Source: Deltaproteobacteria bacterium (GTDB taxonomy: Bacteria > Myxococcota_A > Polyangia > DRWM01 > JAAZOP01). From it: a DNA stretch of 33,422 bases. Location of the stretch: positions 1 through 33,422 of the forward strand of contig JACRCZ010000139.1 of the NCBI GenBank assembly GCA_016218765.1. Direction: 5' to 3'. A model generated the notes under the pieces. The model was given only the letters and a program-made list of their open reading frames with translations, was not told the DNA's origin and did not search any database. A program made the position numbers and the translations under genes. This document shows, piece after piece, positions 23,594 to 32,054 of the stretch; within the stretch, counting starts at the first letter, position 1; every line of letters starts with the position of its first letter.

Positions 23594-24220
23594 GTGGCTG
23601 TCGCAGCACAAGTGGTCTGGCCTGAGGCGATACTGGTGGGTTCGGAAACCGAGAACCTCGTCGGGCGCTGCCTGACGGGGGATGCGGACGCGTTCCGCGA
23701 GCTGTACCGGAACCACCGGCCGCATGTGGCGCGGCTGGTACAGCGGATTCTGGGCCCGGACTCGGAAGTCGAGGACGTCATCCAGGAGGCGTTCATCCAG
23801 ATCCACCGCTCCCTGCCGTCGTTCCAGGGGTCGTCGCTGCTCTCGACGTGGATCCACCGCGTCGCCGTCAACGTGGCGTTGCAGCACATCCGCCGCCGCA
23901 AACGGCAGCGGGCCGGTCCGGTGACCATGGTCGCCGAGCCGCCGGAGCCGTCGTCGGGCGACCCGGCGCCGGAGGAGGACGTCCTCTGGCGCGATCGCAT
24001 GCGCAAGCTCTACGCGGCCCTCGACACGCTGTCGCCCAAGAAACGGGCCGTGTTCGTGCTGCACGAGATCGAAGGGATGAGCGCGGAGGACATCGCCAAG
24101 ACGATGCACGCGCCCCTCATCACCGTCCGAACGCGGTTGTTCTACGCGCGCAAGGCGCTGTACGCACTGTTGGCGGCCGACCCGTCCTTCCACGAGCTCG
24201 TCGGGGGAGGTGGCGGATGA
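23594..24220 (+). CDS. ECF-type RNA polymerase sigma factor
   Basis: This 208-residue sigma70-family protein has only regions 2 and 4. Region 2 spans about residues 25-100 (AFRELYRNHRPHVARL, EDVIQEAFIQIHRSL, STWIHRVAVNVALQHIRRRKRQ). Region 4 spans about 135-195 (LSPKKRAVFVLHEIEGMSAEDIAKTM then TVRTRLFYARKAL). It directs RNA polymerase to its own promoters when released from an anti-sigma factor. The start is GTG 23594 with GGAGG 5 nt upstream. Its stop overlaps the next gene's start (ATGA), the normal arrangement for a sigma/anti-sigma pair. Confidence 0.92.
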   Translation: MAVAAQVVWPEAILVGSETENLVGRCLTGDADAFRELYRNHRPHVARLVQRILGPDSEVEDVIQEAFIQIHRSLPSFQGSSLLSTWIHRVAVNVALQHIRRRKRQRAGPVTMVAEPPEPSSGDPAPEEDVLWRDRMRKLYAALDTLSPKKRAVFVLHEIEGMSAEDIAKTMHAPLITVRTRLFYARKALYALLAADPSFHELVGGGGG

Positions 24221-25533
24221 GTGCACATGCACCGGAACTGCGACGGCTGTTCGCCTTCCTCGACGGGAGGCTCCCGCCGCGGGACCAGCTCGAGACCAGG
24301 GTTCATCTGGAGGCGTGCCCGGCCTGCCGGGCGCAGCTGGACGTCTTGCGCCGGACGCGGGGTGCGCTCCGGGAGTTGGGGGAGCGCATGCCGGTCGTCC
24401 CGCCGCAGAATCCGAACGCCGAGGCGAAGCTGATGCAGGAAGTGGCGCGCCGGGGTGCGCCCGGGACGCGAGTGCAGTGGTGGTGGCTGCCGGTGACCGC
24501 GGGGGCGACCCTGCTCCTGGCCCTGCTCGTCCTGCCGCGCCTCCGCGGCGCGTCCGCGGGCGGGGAGCCGGTGACCGAGACCGTGGCGCCCGGGCCGGAA
24601 GCGCCGGCGGCGGAAGGCGACCGGGTCGCCACCGTCGTGGCGCTCCGCGGGCAGGTCGAGGACGGGGTGTCGGCCGAGGCGTTGCATCCGGGGAAGGCGG
24701 GCGACGACCTGCCGGGCTCGGCCGTGATCCGCACCGGCGGCGACGGGGAAGCCCGGCTCGCTCTCGCCGCGGGCGGCGAGATCGCCCTGGGACCCGCGAC
24801 GACCCTCGTGCTGCCGCCCGACGCCCAAGGCGTGCTCCGCCTCGACGGCGGCACCATCGACGTCCACGTGACGCCGCGCAAGGAAGGCGAGCGGCCGTTC
24901 GGGGTCGAGACCGCGGTGGCGCGGATCGAGGCCATCGGGACCAGGTTCCGCGTCGTGCACGCGGCGGGAGCGACCTCCGTCGACGTGAGCGAGGGCAAGG
25001 TCCGGTTCGTGTCGCTGCCCAGCGACGAGGAGCAGCTCGTCGCGGCCGGAAAGGCCGCGCGGGTCGATGGCTCGGGCCGCGTGGCCGAAATCCCGGCCGG
25101 CAGCACGCTGGTCGCGGTCGCCGAAGCGCCGGCCGAGGCGCCGGAGGCCGCCCTGACGCCGGAGCCGCCCGCACCGGCGCCCGAGCCGCCCGGGGAGGCC
25201 GTGGAGCCCGGCGAGGTGGAGGTCCCGATCCAGGTGACCCGCGCGCGGGGCACGATCGACGGCGCCCGGGTCCGGGCCCGCGTCTCGCGCCAGCGCGGCG
25301 CCTTCCAGTCGTGCTACGCCGACTACATGATGCGCGTCGCCCCGCAGCCGGTGCGCGTCAACGCCAAGTTCATCGTCCTGGACGACGGCTCGGTCGGCTC
25401 GATCGACGTCAATCTCACCGTCGAGGACCCGACGCTGGCGCAGTGCGTGGAGCGCGTGTTCCGGGCGATCGAGTTCCCGCGGCCCCAGGGCGGCCCGGCC
25501 CGGGTCTTCTACCCCATCGATCTCTCGCCCTAG
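24217..25533 (+). CDS. Anti-sigma factor with FecR and AgmX/PglI-like domains
   Basis: This 438-residue membrane protein has an N-terminal zinc-finger anti-sigma motif HxxxCxxC (HLEACPAC, about residues 30-37), which should hold the ECF sigma factor in the cytoplasm. One transmembrane helix follows at about 90-110 ([19 protein letters not shown]). A FecR-type periplasmic domain (about 135-285; [43 protein letters not shown]) and a Pro/Glu linker lead to a C-terminal domain of about 90 residues with two conserved cysteines (FQSCYADYM and LAQCVERVF) and the ending [15 protein letters not shown]. That domain resembles the AgmX/PglI C-terminal domain of myxobacteria. The combination suggests sensing of an envelope cue. 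It overlaps the sigma gene by 4 bp and shares the CTAG stop site with cysK. Confidence 0.85.
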   Translation: MSAHAPELRRLFAFLDGRLPPRDQLETRVHLEACPACRAQLDVLRRTRGALRELGERMPVVPPQNPNAEAKLMQEVARRGAPGTRVQWWWLPVTAGATLLLALLVLPRLRGASAGGEPVTETVAPGPEAPAAEGDRVATVVALRGQVEDGVSAEALHPGKAGDDLPGSAVIRTGGDGEARLALAAGGEIALGPATTLVLPPDAQGVLRLDGGTIDVHVTPRKEGERPFGVETAVARIEAIGTRFRVVHAAGATSVDVSEGKVRFVSLPSDEEQLVAAGKAARVDGSGRVAEIPAGSTLVAVAEAPAEAPEAALTPEPPAPAPEPPGEAVEPGEVEVPIQVTRARGTIDGARVRARVSRQRGAFQSCYADYMMRVAPQPVRVNAKFIVLDDGSVGSIDVNLTVEDPTLAQCVERVFRAIEFPRPQGGPARVFYPIDLSP

Positions 25534-26513
25534 ATCGCGACGGCCATCCCCTGGGCGTCGTAGACCCCCTCGAACAGGGGCCCGGAAAGGTAGCGCTCGC
25601 CCGAGTCGGGGAGGACGACGACGATCGTCTTGCCTTCGAACTCGGGGGCGCGGGCGAGGCGCGCGGCGACGGCGACGGCGGCGCCGGAGGAGACGCCGGA
25701 GAGGATGCCCTCCTCGCGCGCGAGCCGCCGCGCGTACTCGATCGCCTCGTCGTTGTTGGTCAGCTCCACACGGTCGACCATCTTGAGATCGAGCGTGTCG
25801 GGGACGAAGCCGGCGCCGATGCCCTGGATTTTGTGCGGGCCGGGGACGAGCTCCTTGCCGGCCAGCTTCTGGCTGATCACCGGGCTGTGCACCGGCTCGA
25901 CGGCGACGGACACGAGCGACTTGCCCTTCTCGAGCTTGACGAAGCGCGAGACGCCCGTGATGGTGCCTCCGGTGCCGACGCCGGAGACGAGGACATCGAT
26001 CGCGCCGCCGGTCTGGTCCCAGATCTCGGGCCCCGTGGTCGTCTCGTGGATGGCCGGGTTGGCGGGGTTCTTGAACTGCTGGGGGAGGAACCAGTGCGCG
26101 GTATCGCTCGCGGCGATCTCCTCGGCCTTCGCCACGGCCCCCTTCATCCCCTTGGCGCCCTCGGTGAGGATCAACCTGGCCCCGAAGGCCGCCAGGACCT
26201 TGCGCCGCTCGATGCTCATGGTCTCGGGCATGGTCAGGGTCAGCGGGTAGCCGCGTGCGGCGGCGACGAAGGCCAGGGCGATGCCCGTGTTCCCGCTCGT
26301 CGGCTCGACGATGGCCTTCCCCGCCCCGAGCACGCCGCGCTTCTCGGCGTCCCAGATCATCGCGGCGCCGATGCGGCACTTGACGGAGTAGGACGGGTTG
26401 CGGCCTTCGATCTTGGCCAGCACGGTCGCCTTGGCGTCGCCGAGGATGCGGTGCAGGCGCACCAGCGGGGTGCGGCCGATGGAAAGCGAATTGTCCTCGT
26501 GGAAGCTGCTCAT
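25530..26513 (-). CDS. cysK: Cysteine synthase (O-acetylserine sulfhydrylase)
   Basis: This 327-residue PLP enzyme makes cysteine from O-acetylserine and sulfide in the cytoplasm. The PLP lysine is Lys45 in [11 protein letters not shown]. The substrate loop [11 protein letters not shown], the phosphate loop [10 protein letters not shown] and the C-terminal [13 protein letters not shown] are all present. The length is typical for CysK. ATG 26513 is chosen over the upstream opening at 26561: GGAGG lies a few bases before it and the family N-terminus starts here. Its stop codon overlaps that of the anti-sigma gene on the other strand (CTAG). It is divergent from an XRE-cupin regulator that shares its promoter region. 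Confidence 0.95.
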   Translation of the reverse strand: MSSFHEDNSLSIGRTPLVRLHRILGDAKATVLAKIEGRNPSYSVKCRIGAAMIWDAEKRGVLGAGKAIVEPTSGNTGIALAFVAAARGYPLTLTMPETMSIERRKVLAAFGARLILTEGAKGMKGAVAKAEEIAASDTAHWFLPQQFKNPANPAIHETTTGPEIWDQTGGAIDVLVSGVGTGGTITGVSRFVKLEKGKSLVSVAVEPVHSPVISQKLAGKELVPGPHKIQGIGAGFVPDTLDLKMVDRVELTNNDEAIEYARRLAREEGILSGVSSGAAVAVAARLARAPEFEGKTIVVVLPDSGERYLSGPLFEGVYDAQGMAVAI

Positions 26514-26572
26514 CGTTCCTCCTCCCGTCCCGGCGCCGCCGCCCGGCGGGCTGGCGCGCACGGGCGGCGTGA

Positions 26573-26601
26573 AGGATAATGGCTCCCGTTCGTTGCGTCA
26601 A
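26573..26601 (-). promoter_or_regulatory. Promoter of cysK
   Basis: Minus strand: TTGACG (26601-26596), 17 bp, TATCCT (26578-26573). It predicts a leader of about 55 nt with a GGAGG ribosome site. The -35 overlaps the -35 of the divergent regulator promoter. Confidence 0.65.
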
Positions 26602-26627
26602 GCATCGCGTTCGTTATGGTGAACGGG
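26587..26627. promoter_or_regulatory. Operator-like repeats between cysK and the XRE-cupin gene
   Basis: CGTTCGTT occurs twice (26587-26594 and 26608-26615), 21 bp apart or two helical turns. The second copy also begins an inverted repeat, CGTTC (26608-26612), 8 bp, GAACG (26621-26625), centred on the regulator's -10 box, and CCCGTTC at 26585 pairs with GAACGGG at 26621-26627. They overlap both promoters and suit binding by a dimeric regulator. The link to the XRE protein is inferred. Confidence 0.45.
26593..26620 (+). promoter_or_regulatory. Promoter of the XRE-cupin regulator
   Basis: TTGCGT (26593-26598), 16 bp, TATGGT (26615-26620). It overlaps ATG 26616, so translation should start at the next in-frame ATG, 26646. 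Confidence 0.45.
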
Positions 26628-26645
26628 GGCGACGGGAAGGGCGGC

Positions 26646-27203
26646 ATGGACGAGATCAACGTGCAGGTGGCGGAGCGGCTGCGGCGGCTCCGGGGGTCGG
26701 GCGGGCTGAGTCTCCAGGATCTGGCGCAGCGGTCGGGCGTCAGCCGCGCCATGCTCTCGCAGATCGAGACGCTCAAGACCAACCCGACCATCGCGGTGCT
26801 GTGGAAGATCGCCGCGGGGCTGGGCGTGCCGTTCGCCGAGCTCCTGGGCGGAGCGGCGGCGCCCCCGGTGCGGCTGGAGCGCGCGGCCGACGCGCGCTAC
26901 CTCTTCTCCGGCGATCGCCGGCTGCGCAGCCGGCCGCTCCTGGCCGGCGTGCCGGGGCATTCGGTGGAGCTGTACGAGCTGCGGCTCGAGCCGGGCGGCG
27001 TGGAAGAGGCGGCCGCGCACCCGGCGGGCAGCTTCGAGCAGATCATCGTCACGGCGGGCCGCCTGCGGCTCGGCGTCGGCGCCGAGTCCTGGGTCCTGGG
27101 CGCGGGCGACGCGCTCCTCTTCCCCGCGGACCATCCCCACCGCTACGAAACCGTCGGGCGGCGGGCCTTCGTGGGGCTGTCGCTCATCCTGTACGGCGCG
27201 TGA
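26646..27203 (+). CDS. XRE-family regulator with cupin domain
   Basis: This 185-residue protein has an N-terminal helix-turn-helix (about residues 6-62; LSLQDLAQRSGVSRAMLSQIE) and a C-terminal cupin beta-barrel (about 105-180; HPAGSFEQIIVTAGRLRLGV and GDALLFPADHPHRYET). Proteins of this design bind a small ligand in the cupin and repress nearby genes; E. coli SutR (YdcN), a regulator of sulfur use, has the same layout. Because it is divergent from cysK with a shared promoter region, control of cysteine synthesis and of itself is a reasonable inference. ATG 26646 has GGGAAGG 5 nt upstream. ATG 26616, 30 nt earlier, lies inside the -10 box and is rejected. Confidence 0.88.
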   Translation: MDEINVQVAERLRRLRGSGGLSLQDLAQRSGVSRAMLSQIETLKTNPTIAVLWKIAAGLGVPFAELLGGAAAPPVRLERAADARYLFSGDRRLRSRPLLAGVPGHSVELYELRLEPGGVEEAAAHPAGSFEQIIVTAGRLRLGVGAESWVLGAGDALLFPADHPHRYETVGRRAFVGLSLILYGA

Positions 27204-27250
27204 GAGTTCGCCCTCCGCCCCCGCCGTCACCCGTCGCCTCCGGACCGACA

Positions 27251-27278
27251 ACTCGACCCATTCGACCCACCAACAACC
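27251..27278. repeat. GACCCACC-family repeat upstream of the sigma54 activator
   Basis: This 28-bp copy matches the inverted copy at 29173-29200 in 24 of 28 positions. It lies in the 137-bp gap (27204-27340) before the activator gene. That gap also holds a pyrimidine-rich stretch and a TATGCT (27311-27316) without a convincing -35. Confidence 0.6.
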
Positions 27279-27340
27279 AATAACCTCTACCCCTCCGCCT
27301 TCCTCCTGGCTATGCTGCGCCGGGGGGAAGGAGTTCCACG

Positions 27341-29173
27341 ATGCCCGTCCTGTCCTGGGCGGCGGCGCCGGATCGGCCGCGACGTTATGCGATCTACAAG
27401 AAGCTGACGACCCTCGGCGCGGCGCCGGACAACGACGTGGTGCTCGAAGGTCCCGGCATCGTGCCCTACCACGCGGTGGTGATGTTCGACGGCCGCGACT
27501 TCAACCTGCGCGAGGTGTCGCGCGAGGGCGAGATCGCGCAGAACGGGCGCAAGCGCCGCCAGTTCCGCCTGCACCACTCGGACCGCGTGGGTCTGGGCGA
27601 CGTCACGATCGACTTCTCCGCCTACGACGAGTACGCCGGCCAGCCGTGCGCGGGGGCGCCGAGTCCCGGCGAGGACCGCCTGATCCAGGGGCTCACGCGG
27701 CTGCACGACTTCTCCAAGGCCCTCATGGGCAAGAGCGCCGTCGAGGAACTGCTCCCCGCCCTGCTCGACTCCGTCGTCGCGCTGACCCAGGCCGACAAGG
27801 GCTTCCTGCTCATGTTCGAGGACGGCAAGCCGGTGGTCCGCGGGTCGCGCAACCTGGGGCCCGGCGACTCGCCCCTCATCGCCGCCGGCGGCGACCCCGC
27901 CCGCCTCGTCTCCGACTCGATCTTGAAGCAGGTCGTCGAGCGCCGCGAGCCGGTGCTCGTCGCCGACGCCCTCCACGACTCGGCCTTCTCCACGGCCCAG
28001 AGCGTCATCGACCTCAAGCTCTGCTCGGTCATGGTCGTCCCGCTGCTCGAGGAAGGCAACCTGCTCGGCGTGCTCTACCTCGGCAACGACCGCGTGGCCA
28101 ACCTGTTCGACGAGAACCACCTGCGCATCCTCACGGTCTTCGCGGCACAGGCGTCGCTGATCCTCCAGAAGGCGCGGCTGGTCGAGCGCTTCCGCCAGGA
28201 CCGCGACAAGTACAAGCAGCAGGTCGAGGTGCAGACGTTCGGGGATCTCGTCGGCTCCAGCCCCGCGATGCTCGACGTGTTCGCCCGCGTGCGCAAGGTC
28301 GCACCCACCGACGTCTCCGTGATGATCCTGGGCGAGACCGGGACGGGCAAGGAGCTCATCGCGCGGGAAATCCACCGCCGCAGCAATCGCACCAAGGGAC
28401 CCTTCGTGGCCATCAACTGCGGCGCGATCCCCGAGACGCTGATGGAGTCCGAGCTGTTCGGGCACGTCCGCGGAGCCTTCACCGGCGCGGTCGCCACGCA
28501 CCTGGGCAAATTCCAGGCCGCCGCCGGCGGGACGATCTTCCTGGACGAGGTCGGCGAGCTGCCGCTGTCGCTGCAGGTCAAGCTGTTGCGGGTGCTGCAG
28601 GACCGGGTCGTGGTCAAGGTCGGCGACACGCGGCCCGAGAAGATCGACGTGCGCGTCCTGGCCGCGACGAACAAGCTGCTCGAGGAAGAGGTCCGCACCG
28701 GTCGGTTCCGCGAGGACCTGTACTACCGGCTCAACGTCGTGACCATCGGGCTGCCGCCGCTGCGCGAGCGCGGCGAGGACATCGTGACCATCGCCAACTA
28801 CTTCCTGAAGAAGCACCGCGAGGAGCTGTCGACGACGGTGGCGGGGTTCGCGCCGGAGGCGCTCGCGGCGATCCGGAGGTTCGAGTGGCCGGGCAACGTC
28901 CGGCAGCTCGAGAACCGGATCAAGAAGGCGATGGTGATGTGCGAAGGCACGCTCCTGGGCGCCACCGACCTCGACCTCGCGGCCCAGGACCTGGCGCCGG
29001 TCGTCCCGCTGGCGCAGGCCAAGGAGGACTTCCAGCGGCGCTACGTGCTGGAGGTGCTGGAGCGCAACGGCGGCAACCGCACCCAGACGGCCAAGGACCT
29101 GGGGGTCGACCCGCGCACGATCTTCCGGTACCTCGAGAAGGAGGATGCCGAGGAGCGGAGTGGGCAAGTGTAG
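27341..29173 (+). CDS. Sigma54-dependent activator with FHA and GAF domains
   Basis: This 610-residue regulator drives sigma54 promoters by ATP hydrolysis. An N-terminal FHA-like domain (about 15-95) is weakly conserved: the usual Gly-Arg and Ser-x-x-His core reads [11 protein letters not shown] and VPYHAV. A GAF domain (about 125-285; [23 protein letters not shown]) follows. The AAA+ domain (about 305-540) has Walker A GETGTGKE, an intact GAFTGA loop (contact with sigma54), Walker [11 protein letters not shown], and [13 protein letters not shown] Fis-type HTH ([21 protein letters not shown]) ends the protein. The input is therefore phosphoprotein and/or small-molecule sensing, with no phosphoreceiver domain. 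ATG 27341 has AAGGAG 7 nt upstream. Inverted repeats flank the gene. Confidence 0.93.
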   Translation: MPVLSWAAAPDRPRRYAIYKKLTTLGAAPDNDVVLEGPGIVPYHAVVMFDGRDFNLREVSREGEIAQNGRKRRQFRLHHSDRVGLGDVTIDFSAYDEYAGQPCAGAPSPGEDRLIQGLTRLHDFSKALMGKSAVEELLPALLDSVVALTQADKGFLLMFEDGKPVVRGSRNLGPGDSPLIAAGGDPARLVSDSILKQVVERREPVLVADALHDSAFSTAQSVIDLKLCSVMVVPLLEEGNLLGVLYLGNDRVANLFDENHLRILTVFAAQASLILQKARLVERFRQDRDKYKQQVEVQTFGDLVGSSPAMLDVFARVRKVAPTDVSVMILGETGTGKELIAREIHRRSNRTKGPFVAINCGAIPETLMESELFGHVRGAFTGAVATHLGKFQAAAGGTIFLDEVGELPLSLQVKLLRVLQDRVVVKVGDTRPEKIDVRVLAATNKLLEEEVRTGRFREDLYYRLNVVTIGLPPLRERGEDIVTIANYFLKKHREELSTTVAGFAPEALAAIRRFEWPGNVRQLENRIKKAMVMCEGTLLGATDLDLAAQDLAPVVPLAQAKEDFQRRYVLEVLERNGGNRTQTAKDLGVDPRTIFRYLEKEDAEERSGQV

Positions 29174-29200
29174 GTCGTTGGTGGGTCGTCCGGGTCGAGT
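29173..29200. repeat. GACCCACC-family repeat, inverted copy after the activator
   Basis: This 28-bp element begins at the last base of the activator's stop codon and is inverted relative to 27251-27278 (24 of 28 match). The rest of the 319-bp gap to 29493 holds no convincing gene. It contains TAGGCT (29304-29309) without a good -35, and an Arg-rich open frame that I take as a leader region. Confidence 0.6.
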
Positions 29201-29492
29201 CATGGGTTCGGAGGCGCAGGACTTCAGACGGGATCACGGGGCGCGATCGCGGGGAGGTGCGGGCGGCGGTTCCCGGGGAGCGGCGTGGGGGCGCGCGCTG
29301 TGCTAGGCTTCCGTGGCTGAGGCGTGGCGGATGGCGAGGCGGCGAGCGGACCGGAAGCGGGGGAGGGCGGGTGGCGCGGAGCGTTCCGGCCCGGCCTTTC
29401 CCCTGACAAGACTGTCGGGGCGTTCCGTCCCGGGCCCCCGCCGGTCCGGATCGCCGATCAATGATTCCGGCCTGTTGCGGGGGAGACGTCCC

Positions 29493-30080
29493 ATGGCCTG
29501 TCCCTTGCACATCCTTGCGCTCGCGGCCCTCGGGGGCGCCGCCGGAGCTGGATGCCTGGTTACCGACCCCGTCCCGTACGAACCGAGCGAGAACATCCCG
29601 CCGATCGTGCTTCCCGGCGCGTCGATCACGCCCAACCCGCTGCACCTGCGACAGGTACAGCTCACAGGGCCGGAAGCCGAGCAGTCCGTGCGTTTCAGCG
29701 TAACGGTGGTCGACTTCAACACGAGCGATTCGCTGGCTGTCCGTCGGATGATCGACGATCTGGACGGGGGAGGGGGCCTGACCGACATGGGCCAGGTTCC
29801 CCCGCCCACCTCGGGTGGTCGCGAACGGACGGTGGAGTTCGAGCTCCAGGTCACGACGGGTCCTCTGGCCGCGGAGCAACCGCGCTGCCACAAGATCCTG
29901 CTGGCCATCTCGGATCGTGGATGGGGCACAGGCCCACCGTTTTACCTTCCGCCGACCGACGACGGCACGTCGACCGGGGAACCGCTCACCGTGGTGGCGA
30001 TGGTCGAGTGGTGGGTCTGGGTGGACGATGGGACGACCGGGGGCGGGGGTCCGGCGGTGACGGATTGCGGACAGCGTTGA
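29493..30080 (+). CDS. Small putative lipoprotein
   Basis: This 195-residue protein has a signal peptide (PLHILALAALGGAAGAGC) that makes Cys21 the likely lipidated residue, although the lipobox GAGC is weak. The body is hydrophilic and beta-rich, with PPIVLPGASITPNPLHLRQVQL and a tryptophan-rich stretch VEWWVWVDDG near the end, followed by Gly-rich residues. No family is recognised. ATG 29493 has GGGGGAG 7 nt upstream; the frame opens earlier (29313) but that part is Arg-rich and lacks a signal peptide. Its TGA stop overlaps the TTG start of the next lipoprotein, so the two are coupled. Confidence 0.7.
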   Translation: MACPLHILALAALGGAAGAGCLVTDPVPYEPSENIPPIVLPGASITPNPLHLRQVQLTGPEAEQSVRFSVTVVDFNTSDSLAVRRMIDDLDGGGGLTDMGQVPPPTSGGRERTVEFELQVTTGPLAAEQPRCHKILLAISDRGWGTGPPFYLPPTDDGTSTGEPLTVVAMVEWWVWVDDGTTGGGGPAVTDCGQR

Positions 30081-31936
30081 CCCAGCGGAGTCCGGAGACG
30101 ATCCGGCGGCATCTCGCTGCCCCGTTGGTCGCCGTCCTAGGTCTCGCCACGGCCGTTGCCGGCTGCGGGCTGATCGGCTTCGGCGATGACTCCGCGGTGG
30201 TCAACCAGTGCAGCGACGACTCGGCGTGTGGTCGCAACGCGACCTGTGATCAGGCGCGCGGGGTCTGCGTTGCGCGCGAGCGTCCAGACGCCGGCGTCTT
30301 CCTCCGCCTCACCTACCCAACTTCTACCGGCGTAACCTTGCGCGAGTTCCAGTCGCAGCGTTTGGACTCGGCAGACAATGTCACCGTCAGTTGTCCCGCG
30401 CCGGTCGAGATCCGAGGGACGGTCCGGGTCGGCGAATCGGGCTCGACGATCCCGGCCGACGTCACGTTCCTCCGGCCCTCGGGTATCCCCGAAGAGCCGC
30501 CCGAGGCGAGCAAGGTCTCCGCCAGCAGCACCCCCTCGGCCGGCACCGACTGGACCTACTCCGCGACGCTCATGGCGTGGGACACCGGACGGCCTTCCTA
30601 CTCGGTCTACGTCGAGCCCTCGGGCTCGGACGGCGAGAGCCATCCGCCGCTGTTCCGGCCGTTGACCGAATCCGAGCTGCAGCAGATCCGGGACAACGGA
30701 CCGGGCGAACCCCCGAGCCGAATCCCGCTCGACCTGCCGATCGCCGAAAGTCTGTGGAGCGTCCGGGGACTGGTGGTCCGGGGCCACGATCCCGTACCGA
30801 ACGTCGCGGTTCGCGCCGTTGACCCGGTGACCGGTCGGCGGATCTCGACCGTCTCCACGACGGCGCCCTTCACCACGATGGCCGGCGGTGAAGACCCGCC
30901 CGACCGGGCGGCCGGCACCTTCGAGCTGTTCCTCCCCTCGGAAGTCGGCACCTTCCGCCTCGAGATCCTGCCGACCGCGGATCAACCCAACCTGCCCACC
31001 GTGGCATGGGAAGGTGTCAACTTCGAGGACCTCGATGTGAACGGTGACGGCGATCTCGCGTTCAACGATGTCGCCGCCGATCCCGTCGCCGACCAGCCGC
31101 CGATCGCCCTCCCGGCCATTGGCCTTCCCGTGCGCCTGGAGGGACGCGTCGAGGGGACGGAAGCCGGCGGTTCGGCCGGACCGGTTGCGGGCGCCACGCT
31201 GCGTTTCTCGCGCACCATCCCAACGGCCACACCGGGAGTGACCGCGACCTTCGAGCGGACGGCGACGACCGATATCTCGGGCAACATCATCCCGGCCAGC
31301 GGTTCCACCGACGGATCTCTCGGCGTCGCCCTTCTCGAAGGGGACTACTCCGTCACTGTAACCCCTCCCGAACGGCTGCCCATGGCCGGCCTGGCCCTGG
31401 ACTTCTTCCGCGTTGCGGCCACCGACCCGACCGTCGACCCCGTGCAGCGCGGCCAGGTCTTCCAGCTCGGCCCCAGCGCCGGGCTCCACGGGTCGGTCAT
31501 GGATCTGGCCCGCGCCCCCGCAGCCTCCCTGCCCATCGAGGTGACGCTGGCGGAAGCAGACGGCGCCGCCCTCGGAGCCGACCCGGTCAATCTCAACCGC
31601 TCGGTCACCGGCTACACCGAACCCGACGGGACGTTCGACCTCTACGTCGAGAACGGCACCCACTTCGTTGCCGTTCGTCCCCCCGACGAATCGCAGTTCC
31701 CGTGGCGCATCGTGTCCAACGTCCACGTCCCCAACGGCCCGCTCGACATCTCCCTCGAGGCGCCGGTCGTCCTGTCCGGGACGGTGAACGTCGGCGACGA
31801 AGGGACGGCCGGCGTCACCGTCGAGGCCCTCGTGCGCGACTCCCAGTTCGGCATCATCCTCGAGGTCGGCAAGACCGAGACGGGCGAAGACGGCATCTTC
31901 CGCCTGCTCCTCAGCCCGTCCCTGGGAACACTGTAG
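30077..31936 (+). CDS. Large putative lipoprotein with carboxypeptidase-regulatory-like domains
   Basis: This 619-residue protein has a signal peptide ending in VAGC (Cys30) and a short Cys motif (CSDDSACGRNATCDQARGVC) right after it. Several beta-sandwich segments follow, for example WSVRGLVVRGHDPVPNVAVRAVD, VRLEGRVEGTE and VVLSGTVNVGDEGTAGVTVEALV, each with the pattern of carboxypeptidase-regulatory-like (CarboxypepD_reg) domains, suggesting an extended surface protein. No catalytic domain is visible. TTG 30077 is chosen because it gives a proper signal peptide and overlaps the previous stop (TTGA); there is no strong ribosome site, which fits coupled translation. No terminator is seen in the 118 bp after it. 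Confidence 0.75.
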   Translation: MTQRSPETIRRHLAAPLVAVLGLATAVAGCGLIGFGDDSAVVNQCSDDSACGRNATCDQARGVCVARERPDAGVFLRLTYPTSTGVTLREFQSQRLDSADNVTVSCPAPVEIRGTVRVGESGSTIPADVTFLRPSGIPEEPPEASKVSASSTPSAGTDWTYSATLMAWDTGRPSYSVYVEPSGSDGESHPPLFRPLTESELQQIRDNGPGEPPSRIPLDLPIAESLWSVRGLVVRGHDPVPNVAVRAVDPVTGRRISTVSTTAPFTTMAGGEDPPDRAAGTFELFLPSEVGTFRLEILPTADQPNLPTVAWEGVNFEDLDVNGDGDLAFNDVAADPVADQPPIALPAIGLPVRLEGRVEGTEAGGSAGPVAGATLRFSRTIPTATPGVTATFERTATTDISGNIIPASGSTDGSLGVALLEGDYSVTVTPPERLPMAGLALDFFRVAATDPTVDPVQRGQVFQLGPSAGLHGSVMDLARAPAASLPIEVTLAEADGAALGADPVNLNRSVTGYTEPDGTFDLYVENGTHFVAVRPPDESQFPWRIVSNVHVPNGPLDISLEAPVVLSGTVNVGDEGTAGVTVEALVRDSQFGIILEVGKTETGEDGIFRLLLSPSLGTL

Positions 31937-32008
31937 CCCCCCGTCGCCTCCACGTTTTCCGCCTCCCGTTGCCCGTCCGGCATTGCCGCCGCGCCCGCCC
32001 GTCTCCGG

Positions 32009-32040
32009 TTTTCAATTGCATGTTTCAGTATTTTCATTTC
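32009..32040. other. AT-rich island upstream of the transporter
   Basis: Only 8 of 32 bases are G or C, in a region otherwise well above 65 percent GC. TTTTCA or TTTCA occurs three times (32009, 32025, 32033). It lies 14-46 nt before the transporter start and may be a promoter or an unstructured leader. No clean -35/-10 pair was found. Confidence 0.4.
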
Positions 32041-32054
32041 CTCTCTCTGCCGCG

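Noticed and set aside
27301..27341. sigma54 -24/-12 promoter before the activator
   Set aside because: TGGC and TGC are present but the spacing between the GG and GC pairs is too short.
29313..29492. N-terminal extension of the 29493 lipoprotein
   Set aside because: It is Arg-rich, has no signal peptide and lacks a ribosome site; ATG 29493 gives a proper signal peptide.
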